In this document: positions 32,207 through 45,307 of the stretch, piece by piece
How positions within the stretch are numbered: position 1 is the stretch's first letter
Layout of the letters: every line of letters starts with the position of its first letter
Origin: Camillea tinctor
Taxonomy: Eukaryota > Ascomycota > Sordariomycetes > Xylariales > Xylariaceae
Length of the DNA stretch: 64,000 nt
Reading direction: 5' to 3'
Assembly (NCBI GenBank): GCA_022578605.1
Contig: MU394157.1
Coordinates: 23,896 to 87,895, forward strand
Position numbers and translations under genes: made by a program
Notes under the pieces: model-generated
Told to the model about the DNA's origin: nothing
Seen by the model: only the letters and a program-made list of their open reading frames with translations
Databases searched by the model: none

Positions 32207-33720
32207 TGAAGCGGGAAAGGTGCTGCGAGAAATGGTACCTTAGGTAGGTAGAGTACAGGGCGAACAACATTGAACCATCTGTAACTTCAATTGTTACCCC
32301 ACCTTACCGCTATACCATATCGGGTAGTATATTGTTGGGCTCAGATATCTCACTTGTAAAGAGGTATCCTCTTCAATAGACCAACACTATTATTGATAGT
32401 CGCCATGGGAAAATCCAATAATAATTTCGGGAACAAGGCAATATGTTCTTTGGGGGGATGCATCCATTGCTGTATAATATGGGCGAAAAGGGTAATAAGA
32501 GGTAGAATAAGTATTGTAGGTCGAGAACAGGATGGGGGAAGTGTGGGCGAGGACTACTCAATTTATAGCCATAATTATAGACACCTATTTACCTAGTATA
32601 TGGACGATTCCTAGATCTACGTGAGAGCATACATCATTACAGGAAGAAATCGTACGATTTTTGGTCTTTGCCTTGTCATCATACGCAGAAATCCTTCCCC
32701 TCCCAGGTTGGGATTGTATATGCATTTGTGTTCGTTGTGTATTTTGATATTCGCAATCTTTAGATCTTTGAGCGTTGCTTACATACATCTAGGTACATAC
32801 ACCCACATGGTTGATACCAGATTAAGCTTAGTTTGGAGCTTGTCGTGAACAATTTTTTCTCTTTTCAATATTTAAAGTAGCCCAAAAATTGAGACGCAAG
32901 ATGCTCACTTAAAAAAAAAAAGAACAAAAAGGGAAACACCCGACCCTTAAGGTTGCGTCAATACGATAAGCTAGTAAAGGTAAGCACCTTCCTATAGGTT
33001 AGGTACCTAATGTTCTTACCTTCAACTTACTACTGCTGCTGCTTCCTCTCACCCGTGCTTATTGGTAAAGAACTAGGTTACGCAGGGTTATGGTAGGTCT
33101 TTCTCTTTTTACCTTATCTAAGTAGCTTAGGTAGCTTACCTTGGTATGGCAATATACGTAGATAGCCCGTAAGTAAGCTTGAGCTGAGGGAAGGCACGCA
33201 ACACGTATCAGGATGGAGTACATACTTAGTGTATGTAGGTACGTAGTACGGAATCGATTTACACTACATTCAACCTTACACAACCCTACCTATTTTCAAG
33301 CTCTACGTACACTTTCACTTTCCCACCCCAACATCATCCCCGGAGACTCTATTTCATTGGTCCAGAGCGATGGATGCTAGTTGTGTCATTAGTTCATTTA
33401 GCCATTATCAGCCTTGTTAGTTTTCTTTTTCTTTTTTTTCTTAGCTGTTCTCCATAGAATAGCTCCTATCGGTGGACATTATTCAGTTCCTTTTTTTTCT
33501 TTCTTATTTCTTTTTTTATTGTACCTGTTCTCGATTCCCATGAACCAGGATCCAACGACGCTCTGTCCCTTCTTTTTTTTTTATTCATCTACCCTCTTCT
33601 TCCCACTCTTCCCATCCCACCTCTCCTCTATCCAACCCCCGTCGTTGGAACTCCCCTCTCTTTCTATAATATCCAAAACTGTATTTACCTTACTACCCCT
33701 CCTTCTCCTTCTCCTTCTCT

Positions 33721-33750
33721 TCCTCTCCTCCTCCTCCTCCTCCTCCTCCC
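33721..33750. repeat. TCC trinucleotide microsatellite
   Basis: CTC/TCC tract inside a long pyrimidine-rich stretch upstream of the carboxylase gene. Confidence 0.85.
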
Positions 33751-34637
33751 TACTACCTTACCTTCAATACCACACCATACCATACCACATCCTACTATTT
33801 TATCCTACTTCTAGTACTGGTTCTTGACGCTGGCGAATGCTTTTCTTTTCTTGAAGAACATTGTAATTCCAGCTTGATCTAATCCGACCCAACTATTCAT
33901 TACTCTTCCCTTACATCCCTTTTCGATACCCCCCTCTACGATCAAAAAATAACCGGGAAGAATTATATTGTACATACAGACGTACGTACATATAGGTAGA
34001 TACATGTGTGTGCGTGTGTCTATTTGGTAGTGGGTAAGTAACCACCAGCCCGGTCGAACAATCCAACGAATTGAATTGGTTGCATGTCATGTCTTGCCCA
34101 GGACGACCACACGCTCTCCTTTCTTTTCTTTTCTTTCTCTATGATTTGCTTTTTTGGGGCGCCCCCCCATACAGACTTGATCAAGCCTAAAACATCATGA
34201 CTTACACACTATTATCTTTGCCTAACAGCCACACAATTGTAAAAATTTGCTAACTTTTCTTGTCCCCTCTCTGCTTAGGCATTGAAACAGATATCTTGCT
34301 TGGACTCGCAAACACCTCTGTCCTTTTCATCCTGGGTGGTCAGACGGATTCTCGACTCTAGCCAGTAGCGGTACGCATATTCTCCTTCTGTGCCACGGTC
34401 TGCACCCCCGGCGTCCGAAAGTCAGCTCAGCTGCATCCTTGTCCCGATCCTCCCGCATTATCTCTCTCTTTCTGCCAAGGCTTCACGATTGCTCGATTCT
34501 CGAGTTTGGTTGGGGCGAGGACCGGGCATTCTCTTTATTTTGACGACCCTCTGACTGTTTTATTCCATATTATCAGCTCGATATCCTCCTCCCACTCGGT
34601 CCAAGTTCCTCCTCCATTTTCCTACCCCGCCGACACC

Positions 34638-37600
34638 ATGACGCTCCAGACGAATGGCCACGGGCCTACCAATGGCACCCGGACAGTGCCAGTTGCTAAT
34701 GGCAAGGCAACCTGGTCCGAGAAGCACAAAGTCGCCGACCACTTCATTGGTGGTAACAGGCTGGAAAACGCCGCTCCCTCCAAGGTTAAGGATTTTGTTG
34801 CTGCCCATGATGGCCACACGGTCATTACGAATGTGAGTCGTCAACAAAAAAGGAAAAACAAATTATCGAGGCTTTGTGCCCATAACGAATTGGCTGCTGA
34901 CTATGCGGTTTTCAGGTTCTCATTGCCAACAATGGTATCGCTGCCGTTAAAGAGATCCGATCAGTCCGGAAATGGGCCTACGAGACGTTCGGTGACGAGA
35001 AGGCCATTCAATTCACCGTGATGGCCACACCGGAAGATTTGGCTGCCAATGCAGACTACATCAGAATGGCCGACCATTACGTAGAAGTTCCGGGTGGCAC
35101 AAATAACCACAACTATGCCAACGTCGAGCTGATTGTGGATGTGGCTGAGCGTATGAACGTACATGCTGTTTGGGCAGGATGGTAAGTCGATCCATTCGCT
35201 TCTTTCTTGACTATACTTGCGGGCCGGTTCTGACTTGTATGTCTAGGGGTCACGCTTCAGAAAACCCGAAACTACCCGAGTCGCTTGCAGCGTCACCCAA
35301 GAAGATCGTTTTCATTGGTCCCCCGGGGTCAGCCATGCGCTCACTTGGTGACAAGATCTCCTCGACTATTGTCGCACAGCATGCTCAAGTTCCATGTATT
35401 CCCTGGTCGGGAACGGGCGTGGATCAAGTCAAGGTTGACGACAAGGGCATTGTTACGGTAGAGGACGAGGTCTACCTCAAGGGTTGCGTCGGCTCTTGGG
35501 AGGAAGGTCTGCAAAAAGCCAAGGAGATTGGTTTCCCTGTCATGATCAAGGCCTCAGAAGGTGGTGGTGGCAAGGGTATTCGAAAGGCCCTCTCTGAGGA
35601 AGGCTTTGAGCAGTTATACAATGCCGCAGCGAGTGAAATTCCGGGCTCGCCCATCTTCATCATGAAGCTGGCTGGTAACGCGAGACACTTGGAAGTTCAA
35701 TTGCTCGCTGACCAGTACGGAAACAACATCTCCCTCTTTGGCAGAGATTGTTCCGTCCAGAGGAGACACCAGAAGATTATTGAAGAAGCACCTGTCACAA
35801 TCGCCAAGCCCCCAACGTTTAAGGGCATGGAAGAGGCCGCTGTTCGTCTAGGTCGGCTAGTTGGTTACGTTTCAGCCGGTACTGTTGAGTACCTGTATTC
35901 CCACGACGACGATGAGTTCTACTTCTTGGAGTTGAACCCCCGTCTTCAGGTCGAGCATCCCACTACTGAAATGGTTAGCGGTGTCAACCTACCTGTAGCC
36001 CAGCTTCAGGTTGCTATGGGTATCCCCCTCCACCGTATTGCCGATATTCGACTGCTGTACGGTGTTGACCCTAAGCTCGCTACCGAAATCGATTTTGAGT
36101 TTAAGAGCCCCCTGAGCGACAAGACGCAGCGTCGGCCTCAACCCCGTGGCCACTGCACTGCATGCCGAATCACGTCAGAAGATCCCGGCGAGGGCTTCAA
36201 GCCGTCGAACGGTGTTATGCACGACTTGAACTTTAGAAGTAGCGCCAACGTATGGGGTTACTTCTCTGTCAGTACAGCATCGAGTATCCACAGTTTCTCC
36301 GACAGTCAGTTTGGTCACATTTTCGCCTATGGCGAGAGTCGTGCAGCCTCGCGGAAAAACATGGTTGTCGCTCTGAAGGAGCTGAGTATTCGTGGTGATT
36401 TCAGAACAACTGTCGAGTATCTTATCAAACTCCTCGAGACAGAGGCTTTTGAGGAGAACACAATTACTACGGGCTGGCTCGATGAGTTGATCTCCAAGAA
36501 GTTGACGGCTGAGCGTCCTGATCCGATTCTGGCAGTTGTTTGCGGAGCCACCACCAAGGCGCATATTGCATGTGAGGCTGGCATTGTCGAATACCGTTCT
36601 GGCCTTGAGAGAGGCCAAGTTCCCTCCAAGGACATCCTCAAGACGGTTTTCCCTATCGACTTCATCTACGAAGGCCACCGGTACAAGTTCACAGCGACCC
36701 GTGCAGCCGTCGACAGCTACCACCTGTTCATTAATGGATCTAAATGTCAGGTTGGCGTTCGTGCTCTGAGTGACGGCGGTCTTCTCATCCTTCTGAATGG
36801 ACGAAGCCACAGTGTTTACTGGAAGGAGGAGGTTGGTGCCACACGTATCTCTGTTGACAGCAAGACCTGTTTGCTTGAACAGGAGAACGACCCTACTCAG
36901 CTGCGCACACCTAGTCCCGGCAAGCTTGTCAAATATACCGTTGAGAATGGTGAGCACGTCAAGGCTGGCCAGACCTTTGCAGAGGTCGAGGTCATGAAGA
37001 TGTTCATGCCTTTGGTTGCACAGGAAGATGGTTTTGTCCAACTCATTAAGCAACCTGGCCTCACCATTGAAGCTGGTGATATCCTGGGTATACTTGCCCT
37101 CGATGACCCATCTCGTGTCAAGCAGGCCCAACCGTTCCTCGGTCAGCTCCCTGACCTTGGTGAGCCCCAGGTGGTTGGTAACAAGCCTGCCCAGAGGTTT
37201 AACGTGCTCTACGCCACTTTAAAAAATATTCTCTCGGGTTTTGACAACTCGGTTATCATGCAGCAAACCCTCAAAGAAATGATCGAAGTTCTACGGGACC
37301 CAGAGCTCCCATACAGCGAATGGGCTCAGTACCACTCTGCCCTCCACTCTAGAATGCCCCTCAAGCTTGATACTCTGTTTACACAGGTTATCGACAAGGC
37401 GAAAGCCCGGGGAACTGATTTCCCTGCCAAGTCCCTATCAAGGACGATGGCCAAGTTCTTGGACGATAACCTCACTCCTAGCGACGCCGATGCTCTAAGA
37501 GCAACTCTGGCACCGCTTACCGAAGTCCTTGATAACTATGTGGAGGGCCAGAAGGTCCGTGAATACAATGCTATTTCCAGCCTTCTTCAAATGTATGCCG

Positions 37601-40600
37601 ATGTTGAAGGCCTCTTTTCTGGTCGTCGCTCTCAGGATGAGGATGTTGTCCTCAAGCTTCGTGAGGAAAATAAGGAGGACTATATGAAGGTTGTGCAGGT
37701 CGTTCTCTCGCACAGTCGTGTAGGATCTAAGAACAATCTGATTCTAGCCATCCTAGATGAGTACCGTCCCAACAGACCCAACAACGGTACTGTTGGAAAG
37801 TACTTGAAATCCGTGCTACGAAAACTTACTGAGCTCGAATCTCGCCAGACTGCTAAAGTATCGTTGAAGGCACGAGAGATTCTCATCCAATGTGCATTGC
37901 CATCTCTTGAAGAGAGGACTGCGCAAATGGAACATATCCTGCGTTCCTCTGTTGTTGAGAACAAATATGGAGAGAGCGGTTGGGAGCACAGGGAGCCAAG
38001 CCTCGATGTAATCAAGGAAGTTGTTGACTCAAAATACACCGTTTTCGATGTACTAGCATCCTTTTTCGCCCATGACGATCCTTGGGTGTGTGTTGCCGCC
38101 CTTGAGGTTTACGTCCGACGAGCATACCGTGAATATAACGTCTCAAAGGTTTACTATCATGAGGACGATAGCGATACGGCACCTGCATTCCTGACTTGGG
38201 ACTTCAACTTTCGCAAGGTTGGGCAGTCCGAACTAGCACTCCCCCCTCAGTCGACAAACAATTCTGTTCCCGGTACTCCGACCCAGGAAATGAGCTTTGG
38301 CCGTATCAGCTCTTTTAGCGATATGTCATATCTTCATCGCCAGACATCCGAGGAACCCCCTCGCAAGGGTGTCATTATTCCCTGCAAGTATCTAGATGAT
38401 GCAGAAGAGCTACTGCAGAAAGCACTTGACACGTTGCCCGTTAAGAAGAAGCGAGCCCCAAGTGCCATTCCTAACCTTGAGGGCAAGCGTAAATCATTTG
38501 GTCCCAAGGCCGAGGAGGAGGAGCTGACCAATGTCATCAATGTCGCTGTTCGTGATGCTGAATCCCGAGATGACCAAGAAATTTTGGGCAGGCTCCGAGC
38601 TTTGATTGAAGTTCAGACTAGTGAACTTGTGAGTCACCGTGTACGCCGGGTTACCTTTATCTGTGGCCACAACGATGGTTCCTATCCTGGTTACTACACC
38701 TTCCGCGGGCCCAACTATGTCGAAGACGACAGCATCCGTCACAGTGAGCCTGCTTTGGCGTTCCAGCTTGAACTAGGACGCCTATCAAAGTTCAAGATCT
38801 CCCCAGTCTTCACCGAGAACAAGAACATCCACGTTTACGAAGGTGTTGGGAAAGGCGTTGATACCGACAAGCGATACTTTACTCGTGCCGTCATTCGACC
38901 TGGACGCCTTCGGGATGATATCCCAACAGCGGAGTACTTAGTATCCGAGGCCGACAGAGTGATCAACGACATTTTCGATGCTCTGGAAATCATTGGAAAC
39001 AATAACTCCGATCTGAACCATATGTTCCTGAACTTCACCCCCGTCTTCCAGTTGAAGCCCCAGGAGGTTGAGGAGTCTCTTCAAGGTTTCCTCGATCGAT
39101 TTGGTCCTCGTGCTTGGCGCCTCCGTGTTGCCCACGTGGAGATCCGTATCATTTGCACTGATTCTACCACTGGATTACCGTATCCTCTCCGTGTCATTAT
39201 TACTAACACATCTGGATACGTCGTTCAGGTTGAGGTCTATGCTGAGCGCAAATCAGAGAAGGGCGAGATGGTGTTCCATTCCATCGGTGGCACCAACAGG
39301 ATCGGGTCTATGCACTTGATGCCCGTATCCTCTCCGTACCCCACCAAGAACTGGCTGCAGCCAAAACGATACAAGGCGCATTTGATGGGTACCCAATACG
39401 TCTACGATTTCCCTGAGCTCTTCCGTCAAGCTGTTGAGAACGCCTGGTCTAAGATTGTTAAGACCCAACCAGGTTTGAACGACTCGAAACCTGCCCAGGG
39501 AGAATGCATCGAGTACAACGAATTAGTCCTTGATGATCACGACAAGCTAACGGAAGTTTCTCGTGAACCTGGTACCAATACTTGCGGTATGGTAGGTTGG
39601 GTAATCAACGCCAGGACACCCGAGTATCCCAAGGGACGTAAGTTCGTAGTCGTCGCCAACGACATCACTTACAAGATCGGCTCTTTTGGTCCTAAAGAGG
39701 ACCATTTCTTCAACAAGTGCACGGAGCTGGCACGCAGCCTCGGAATTCCTCGTATCTATCTCTCTGCCAACTCCGGTGCTCGTCTAGGTCTAGCTGAGGA
39801 GCTGATTCCCCACTTCAAGGTGGCTTGGAACGATGAGTCCAAGCCAGACTCAGGCTTCAAGTACTTGTACCTAGATGACGAGGCGAAGAAACGATTTGAG
39901 GACGGCGCATCGCGGGATGTTATCACTGAGACAGTTACCGAAGATGGCGAGAAGCGCCACAAAATTGTTGCTATTGTGGGTGCCGAAGATGGTCTGGGCG
40001 TAGAGTGTCTGAGAGGCTCTGGTCTCATTGCAGGTGCAACAAGCCGCGCATACAACGACATCTTCACAGTAACTCTCATTACTTGCAGATCTATTGGTCA
40101 GTATCGCATACGAAAGGAATTTATGATGAAATCTTGCTAATTGTTCATAGGTATCGGTGCTTATCTCGTACGATTGGGTCAACGTGCTGTTCAGATCGAG
40201 GGTCAGCCGATTATCCTTACGGGTGCCGGTGCTCTCAACAACCTTCTTGGACGTGAAGTATATACTTCTAACCTACAGCTCGGTGGAACTCAGATTATGT
40301 ACCGCAACGGTGTTTCCCACATGACGGCTAACGATGATTTTGCCGGCGTCTCCAAGATTGTTGACTGGCTATCATTCGTTCCTGCTCAGCGTAACCTCCC
40401 TGTTCCCATCACACCGAGCACAGACTCTTGGGACCGTGAAGTTATCTACACCCCACCCAACAAGCAGCCCCATGATGTCAGATGGCTCATTGGCGGCAAG
40501 CAAGACGAAGATGGCTTCCAACCGGGCCTGTTCGATAAGGACTCGTTTGTGGAGACACTTGGTGGCTGGGCCCGTACTGTCGTTGTAGGCCGCGCTCGCC

Positions 40601-41685
40601 TTGGTGGTATCCCCATGGGTGTTATCGCTGTTGAGACTCGAACTGTGGAGAACGTTACCCCTGCCGACCCTGCCAACCCGGATTCCGTCGAACAAGTTAC
40701 TAATGAGGCTGGTGGTGTCTGGTACCCCAACTCAGCTTTCAAGACCGCCCAGGCGATTAACGACTTCAATCACGGTGAACAGCTTCCCCTTATGATCCTT
40801 GCAAACTGGAGAGGTTTCTCGGGAGGTCAACGTGATATGTACAATGAAGTATTGAAATACGGTTCTTACATCGTCGATGCTCTAGTGCAGTTCCAGCAGC
40901 CGATCTTTGTTTACATTCCGCCATTCGGTGAGCTCCGTGGTGGCTCCTGGGTCGTTGTTGACCCTACTATCAACCCTGTCGCTATGGAGATGTACGCCGA
41001 TGTCGAGGCCCGCGCTGGCGTTCTGGAGCCCGAGGGTATTATTGGTATCAAGTACAAGAAGGAGAAGCAACTTGAAACCATGGCTCGTCTTGACTCTACT
41101 TATGCTGCTCTCAAGAAAGAGGCATCTGACAAGAACTTGTCTCAAGAGCAGCTTGAGAACGTGAAGGCTAGGATGACTGAGCGTGAAAAGCAACTACTGC
41201 CCATCTACACCCAGATCAGCATCCAGTTCGCTGATCTACATGACCGTGCCGGTCGCATGAAGGCTAAGGGAACCATTCGCGAGGCAATTGAATGGAAGAA
41301 TGCGCGCCGCTTCTTTTATTGGCGTGTGCGCAGACGACTGAATGAGGAATACATCATCAAGCGTATGGCTGCTGTAGAGAAGACTCAGAACACAGACTCC
41401 GGCAGCGCTGCTACTCTAGATGCTCGAAAACAATATCTGCGACTTTTGGCTGCTTGGTCTGGCATTTCGAACTTTGACCGTAACGACCGAGACGTTGCCA
41501 CTTGGTACGAGGACAATGCGACAACCATCACAGCCAAGGTCGAGCAGATGAAGGCCGATAGTGTTTCGCGCGAGATGGCTAGCCTCTTGACAGGAGATAA
41601 GGCTGCGGCACTAAAGGGTCTCAAGGATATGCTGCACATGATGCCCGTCGGGGAGAGAGAGGAGATCCTGAAATATTTAAAATAG
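34638..41685 (+). CDS. ACC1: Acetyl-CoA carboxylase (multidomain, cytosolic)
   Basis: Four exons, 34638-34832, 34916-35181, 35247-40096 and 40151-41685, giving 2281 residues, the normal length for fungal ACC. It carboxylates acetyl-CoA to malonyl-CoA with ATP and bicarbonate, the committing step of fatty-acid synthesis. Domain order: biotin carboxylase from about residue 65 ([23 protein letters not shown]-grasp loop [10 protein letters not shown]), biotin carrier with EVMKM and biotinyl Lys at 738, a long central region, then carboxyltransferase ([44 protein letters not shown]). The last intron (54 nt) cuts within the carboxyltransferase domain. The start is the only ATG close upstream that precedes the conserved [14 protein letters not shown]. 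Large antisense open frames inside this gene are shadows. Confidence 0.98.
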
Positions 41686-42432
41686 GTTTCAAGGATGGTT
41701 TAGACCTAAATAGGGGTTAGAAAAGCAAAGAAAAGGGTAGAAAAAAAAGGCAATAGACGCGATGTGTATGAAGAACATTATGTGTTTTGGAAACAAATGG
41801 TTTATGATGGATGTACATTTAAATCAGCTATGGCATGTTATCACTTTTCGGCGCAATCGGCGGTGGGTGTGAGTCACTGACACATTATGTTGTGGTTACC
41901 ACGAATAAACATTTTCGTTCATTTTCACATGTGTTGCTGCCTTCAAGTATGTGAATGTTTTTATTATTCTCTGCAGTGTGCTATCTAGTAGGGAGGATAG
42001 GTAAGTGTGTATAGCACATGTTATGTCCATAGTGTGGTCTTATTTCGGATCATTCATTTTGGCGCATGATTTGCGTCCAAATACGCGCGTTTTGAGTGGG
42101 TTCTTATGTGCATTAGTCGATTCTCTATAGTCATAGTTGAAACCTACACTATGTAAGTCACAATATTTTGTGCTTGTCGGTTTGATCGATGCCAGCGAAA
42201 AGGGGGTGTATTATGTATAGCGAATAAACGTAGATGTCCAGTGCTCCTGATATCGACCGAAATAGTCAGAGTTCTTATGAATAGAAAAGTTAGAGGCTTG
42301 CTGGAAGGGTGAAATGTGACCTAACTACCTAGGTAGTGTATCGGTATGTCGTAAGGCAAATCTCTCAGGGTGGTGGAAGTTCATTCGGGTTAGGGAGGGG
42401 GCATGAAGCAGCCGTAGGAAAAACCAGACCTC
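41686..42432. other. Intergenic between convergent genes
   Basis: 3' sides of the carboxylase gene and of the Cys/His protein gene. ACCTACCTAGGTAG-like sequence lies near 42322. No coding frame is supported. Confidence 0.6.
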
Positions 42433-43374
42433 TTATATGGAGTAGTAATGCGCCAGCCTGCGGTCGTTGGACGGATACTTGCGCGTGTGAGACGGCGATT
42501 CTAGGCTCGGGGACGACGGCCTTAGGGCGCGAATCGTAGGTAGCTTAGGACGCTCCGCCGACTCCTTGGGGGAACGCTTTTTCTCCCTAAAGTCCTCGAT
42601 GCCGTTCTGCAGCAGGATCTCGCACACGATGGAGATCTTGTCGTGTCTCGTGCCCCGGATCGGGTAGCACCAGCCCCCGAGGTCGTAGAAGCTCAGCCAG
42701 AGCACCTCGGTCAGGTCGATGTCCATGTCCATGTTCATGTCGATGTCCATGCCATTGTTGTTGTTGTTGTTGTCGTTTGGACCTTGCTGGCGGTTGACGA
42801 ACCCGGCAAACTCGGCGAACCGCCCCTGGCACGCCTGCTCCACCAGGAAGAGGTGCAGACTGCACATGAGTTCCGGCAACCATCCCCCCCAGTTTGGACC
42901 CTGGAGCGAGAGTCCTACGGCCCCCTTCATGGTCCGCGTTGTCGCCACGAACTTATTCACCGCGCGCAAGCACCGCACCAGGCCCGATGGGGACTTTGAC
43001 ACGGCGCTGAACGGGGCCGTCGTCTGCACCCTCATATTGAACGCAATGAAGTACTGCTTCTCTATTTCCATGGCGAGACGCTCCTCCGCGCGGGCGTGGT
43101 TTACGCGGTACATGGACTTTTCCCAGTTCGCCAAGGTTTGCGGGTCCCGCGGCGCGTGCATTCGGCAGTATTCTCCCAGCTCGTGGTAGAGCGCGGAGAA
43201 TATAGGCTGGCACCGCGGGCAGAATCTTACTATTAGCCGCTTGAGAAAGTATGTTACATCTGAGCAGGTCTGGTAATTGGGCCGCACGTTGCGGCACTTC
43301 ACGATTTTGGGACTAACCGATGGGAAGACGTCGTGGCAGCAGACGCCGTAGACCATGTAGTCCTTTTGGCACAT
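42433..43374 (-). CDS. Protein of unknown function with Cys/His N-terminal signature (paralogue A)
   Basis: Single open frame from ATG, 313 residues, not a family I can name. The first 55 residues hold C2, C12, H14, C27, C37, C52 and C55, the last two as FCPRC, a spacing that suggests a zinc-binding fold. The middle is helical and mixed-charge. Residues around 200-220 hold an Asn run (NDNNNNNNG) and an alternating Met/Asp stretch (MDIDMNMDMDIDLTE), low-complexity coding repeats. The C-terminus is basic and Ser/Pro-rich. The next gene upstream on the same strand carries the same N-terminal signature (paralogue B). No signal peptide or membrane helix is seen. Function unknown; protein or nucleic-acid binding by the Cys/His region is possible. 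Confidence 0.72.
   Translation of the reverse strand: MCQKDYMVYGVCCHDVFPSVSPKIVKCRNVRPNYQTCSDVTYFLKRLIVRFCPRCQPIFSALYHELGEYCRMHAPRDPQTLANWEKSMYRVNHARAEERLAMEIEKQYFIAFNMRVQTTAPFSAVSKSPSGLVRCLRAVNKFVATTRTMKGAVGLSLQGPNWGGWLPELMCSLHLFLVEQACQGRFAEFAGFVNRQQGPNDNNNNNNGMDIDMNMDMDIDLTEVLWLSFYDLGGWCYPIRGTRHDKISIVCEILLQNGIEDFREKKRSPKESAERPKLPTIRALRPSSPSLESPSHTRKYPSNDRRLAHYYSI
42743..42775. repeat. In-frame TTG/CAA-type trinucleotide tract
   Basis: TTG repeat on the + strand encoding the Asn-rich run of paralogue A on the - strand; likely length-variable. Confidence 0.75.
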
Positions 43375-44385
43375 GATGTTGGTTAGGCTATTACTCTTAG
43401 GGGAGGGAGGGAGAAGAGAAACCAGGGATTTCCTAGTTCCTTCTTTCTTGTTTTTTATTTCTTATTGTTCTTGTTTTCAGATTTCTTGCAAAAATGTGGT
43501 TGACAATAGGGGATGTATGTCGGTATGTTGGTGTGTGCACATGTGGAAGTCTTTGTTGTATAGGTATCCTTTGAGAAAAATAAACTCGTTCGAAATAACT
43601 CGAAGGAAACACGTCAGAAGGGAGTATTTATATGTTCTTCTGCTTACTGGAATTGCGTACTTCAACATCGTCGTCGTCATCACAAGGACCTCTTTCCTAG
43701 TTATTTGAAACTCAATATCAGGTACCGAGACTCCATCGTGATCAACTGGCCGAACGAGTGATTCTGGAGTTGCTGATAGAAACATTTCACAACAGAAGAA
43801 ATCCGGTTAGCAGGTAAGACACGAGCATCTTGAAGTTTGATACCACAAGCAGCTTGTTATACAAAGTGTAACCCTAGCGATGGCGTTAGGTTGGTTTGAG
43901 TGGTCATGTGTGCCACTTTCAAGTTCAAGAACATATACAAACAACGCTTAATTTTAATTATCAACCGCACAGCATGTGATCTTATACCACTAACCTTGCG
44001 TCCAACAGGTTTTCTTGGGGGCGAAAAAGGCATCCCATTATCGGTTGAAGAGCAACAAACAACGGCATAAAATGTTTGTATTATTGTCTTACTCGTGGCA
44101 ACCCTTGCGTGTGTCTCAAATAACCGCTTTGCCTTCGTTTTAGACGCTCCGTGTTCGATATTCGTATTTTTCTATACCGAAGCCGGGATTATTCCAGCTC
44201 GTTAGAAGACCTTTACAAGATTAATGGAGGCCCCCGTTTTGACAAAATATAATTCTCTCCATTTCTTCCACATTTTCTTAGACGGCTTCTCCTCTTTCCT
44301 CTTTTTTTTTTCTTTTCCTTTTTTCTATTTCTTCCTTTTCTTAGAAACGGACATAAAACCCCCCTTAGACCAAGATGAAGGCACT
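43375..44385. other. Intergenic between the paralogue pair
   Basis: About 1 kb with the promoter of paralogue A (left) and the 3' side of paralogue B (right). T-rich runs lie at 44303-44340. No coding frame is supported. Confidence 0.55.
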
Positions 44386-45307
44386 CTATTGCAGCTGGCC
44401 CCTTAATACTAACGACGTCCTACCGGCATATTCTCTATGTTTCTCCCACCCTTCCTTAAATGTATCCCAAAATACTGCTGATAGAAGGTCATATTTCTCG
44501 ATCCATTCGTTGTCTTCCGTTATGTCCTCTAGAGAGGGGTTTTCAAGTCCTGGGATGGCCCTCGCATCTACCATCTGTGGTATCGGGGTATATGCCCTAA
44601 CTACAATATGCTTGAAGTTTTCAGGATCTTCAGCATCAAACCACCCGTCGGATAACTTATCCACTTCGTTACCATTTCTGGTGTTAGCAAGATAATAGAA
44701 ATAAGGGAATCTATGGAGGAGGCTACAGAACGGATAGAAATGAAATGGGTATCCAACTATTGACTTATATCCTCATAGGAAAGAAGGGCTGATAGAGAGG
44801 AGGGCACTTACTCATGAAATAGACTAACAAACGATACGCACGTATATATAATGTTTGTGGTCCGGTATTTCTTTTGGCTTTCCGGACCTGGTGGCTCAAA
44901 AACTCCTTGAACTTCTCGAACATCTCGACCCTAATTTTCAACAACTCGTGACCATTGTGCTCTACGCCATTAGTCTCCGTTTGGCTTTCAAGATACTTTG
45001 TGAGAGAATCTCTGAATGCGGGCATCGCACGGGACATTATATCGCTGTCTTCGTCGATCTCGAGGTATTGCCAGAGCTTCTTCGTGTCTCTATCTGAATG
45101 ATCCTTGTCCCCAAGAATCACATCGAGATTCTTTCCGAGATAAGGCGAGCATCTCTCGCATGAGCGGCTCCCCCATTTGGGTTTTTGAGTTACTCCTGCA
45201 CATGCACGATAATATCTATAGGTATCGCAGCGTTTCAAGGGCAAAGGCGTGCCATGGGGGTCGTAGTGCCCACATTCTTGAAACACCACGTATTCCTGCT
45301 CGCACAT
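44386..45307 (-). CDS. Protein of unknown function with Cys/His N-terminal signature (paralogue B)
   Basis: Two exons, 45307-44812 and 44756-44386, joined over a 55-nt intron (GTAAGT...AATAG), giving 288 residues. The ATG chosen matches the MC-x3-Y-x-V start of paralogue A. The signature residues are C2, C12, H14, C27, C36, C50 and C53 (SCERC), aligned almost one-for-one with paralogue A. After residue 60 the two proteins diverge. This one continues with an acidic, helical middle, an aromatic stretch (GYPFHFYPFCSLLH) that crosses the exon junction, and an acidic C-terminal region. No known domain is recognised. The intron is supported by frame, consensus ends and a gene-like peptide on both sides, but the C-terminal exon has no family evidence. 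Confidence 0.7.

Larger units (their letters stand above)
27817..34637. other. Gene-poor stretch before acetyl-CoA carboxylase
   Basis: No gene recognised. Sub-regions: 28560-29000 is A+T-rich with broken, coding-like frames; 29848-29867 is a tetranucleotide repeat; 30135 has a TACGGAGTA word; 32167-32206 is a G-run tract; 32220-33250 is rich in TAGGTA words; 33414-33800 is C/T-rich with a TCC microsatellite and is probably the promoter or leader of the carboxylase gene. Confidence 0.55.

Noticed and set aside
33414..33827. 137-codon Phe/Leu/Ser-rich frame
   Set aside because: Direct translation of a pyrimidine tract in the carboxylase promoter or leader.
36175..37131. 318-codon antisense frame inside the carboxylase gene
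   Set aside because: Exact mirror of the biotin-carboxylase/BCCP coding sequence; antisense shadows are common in strongly biased coding DNA.
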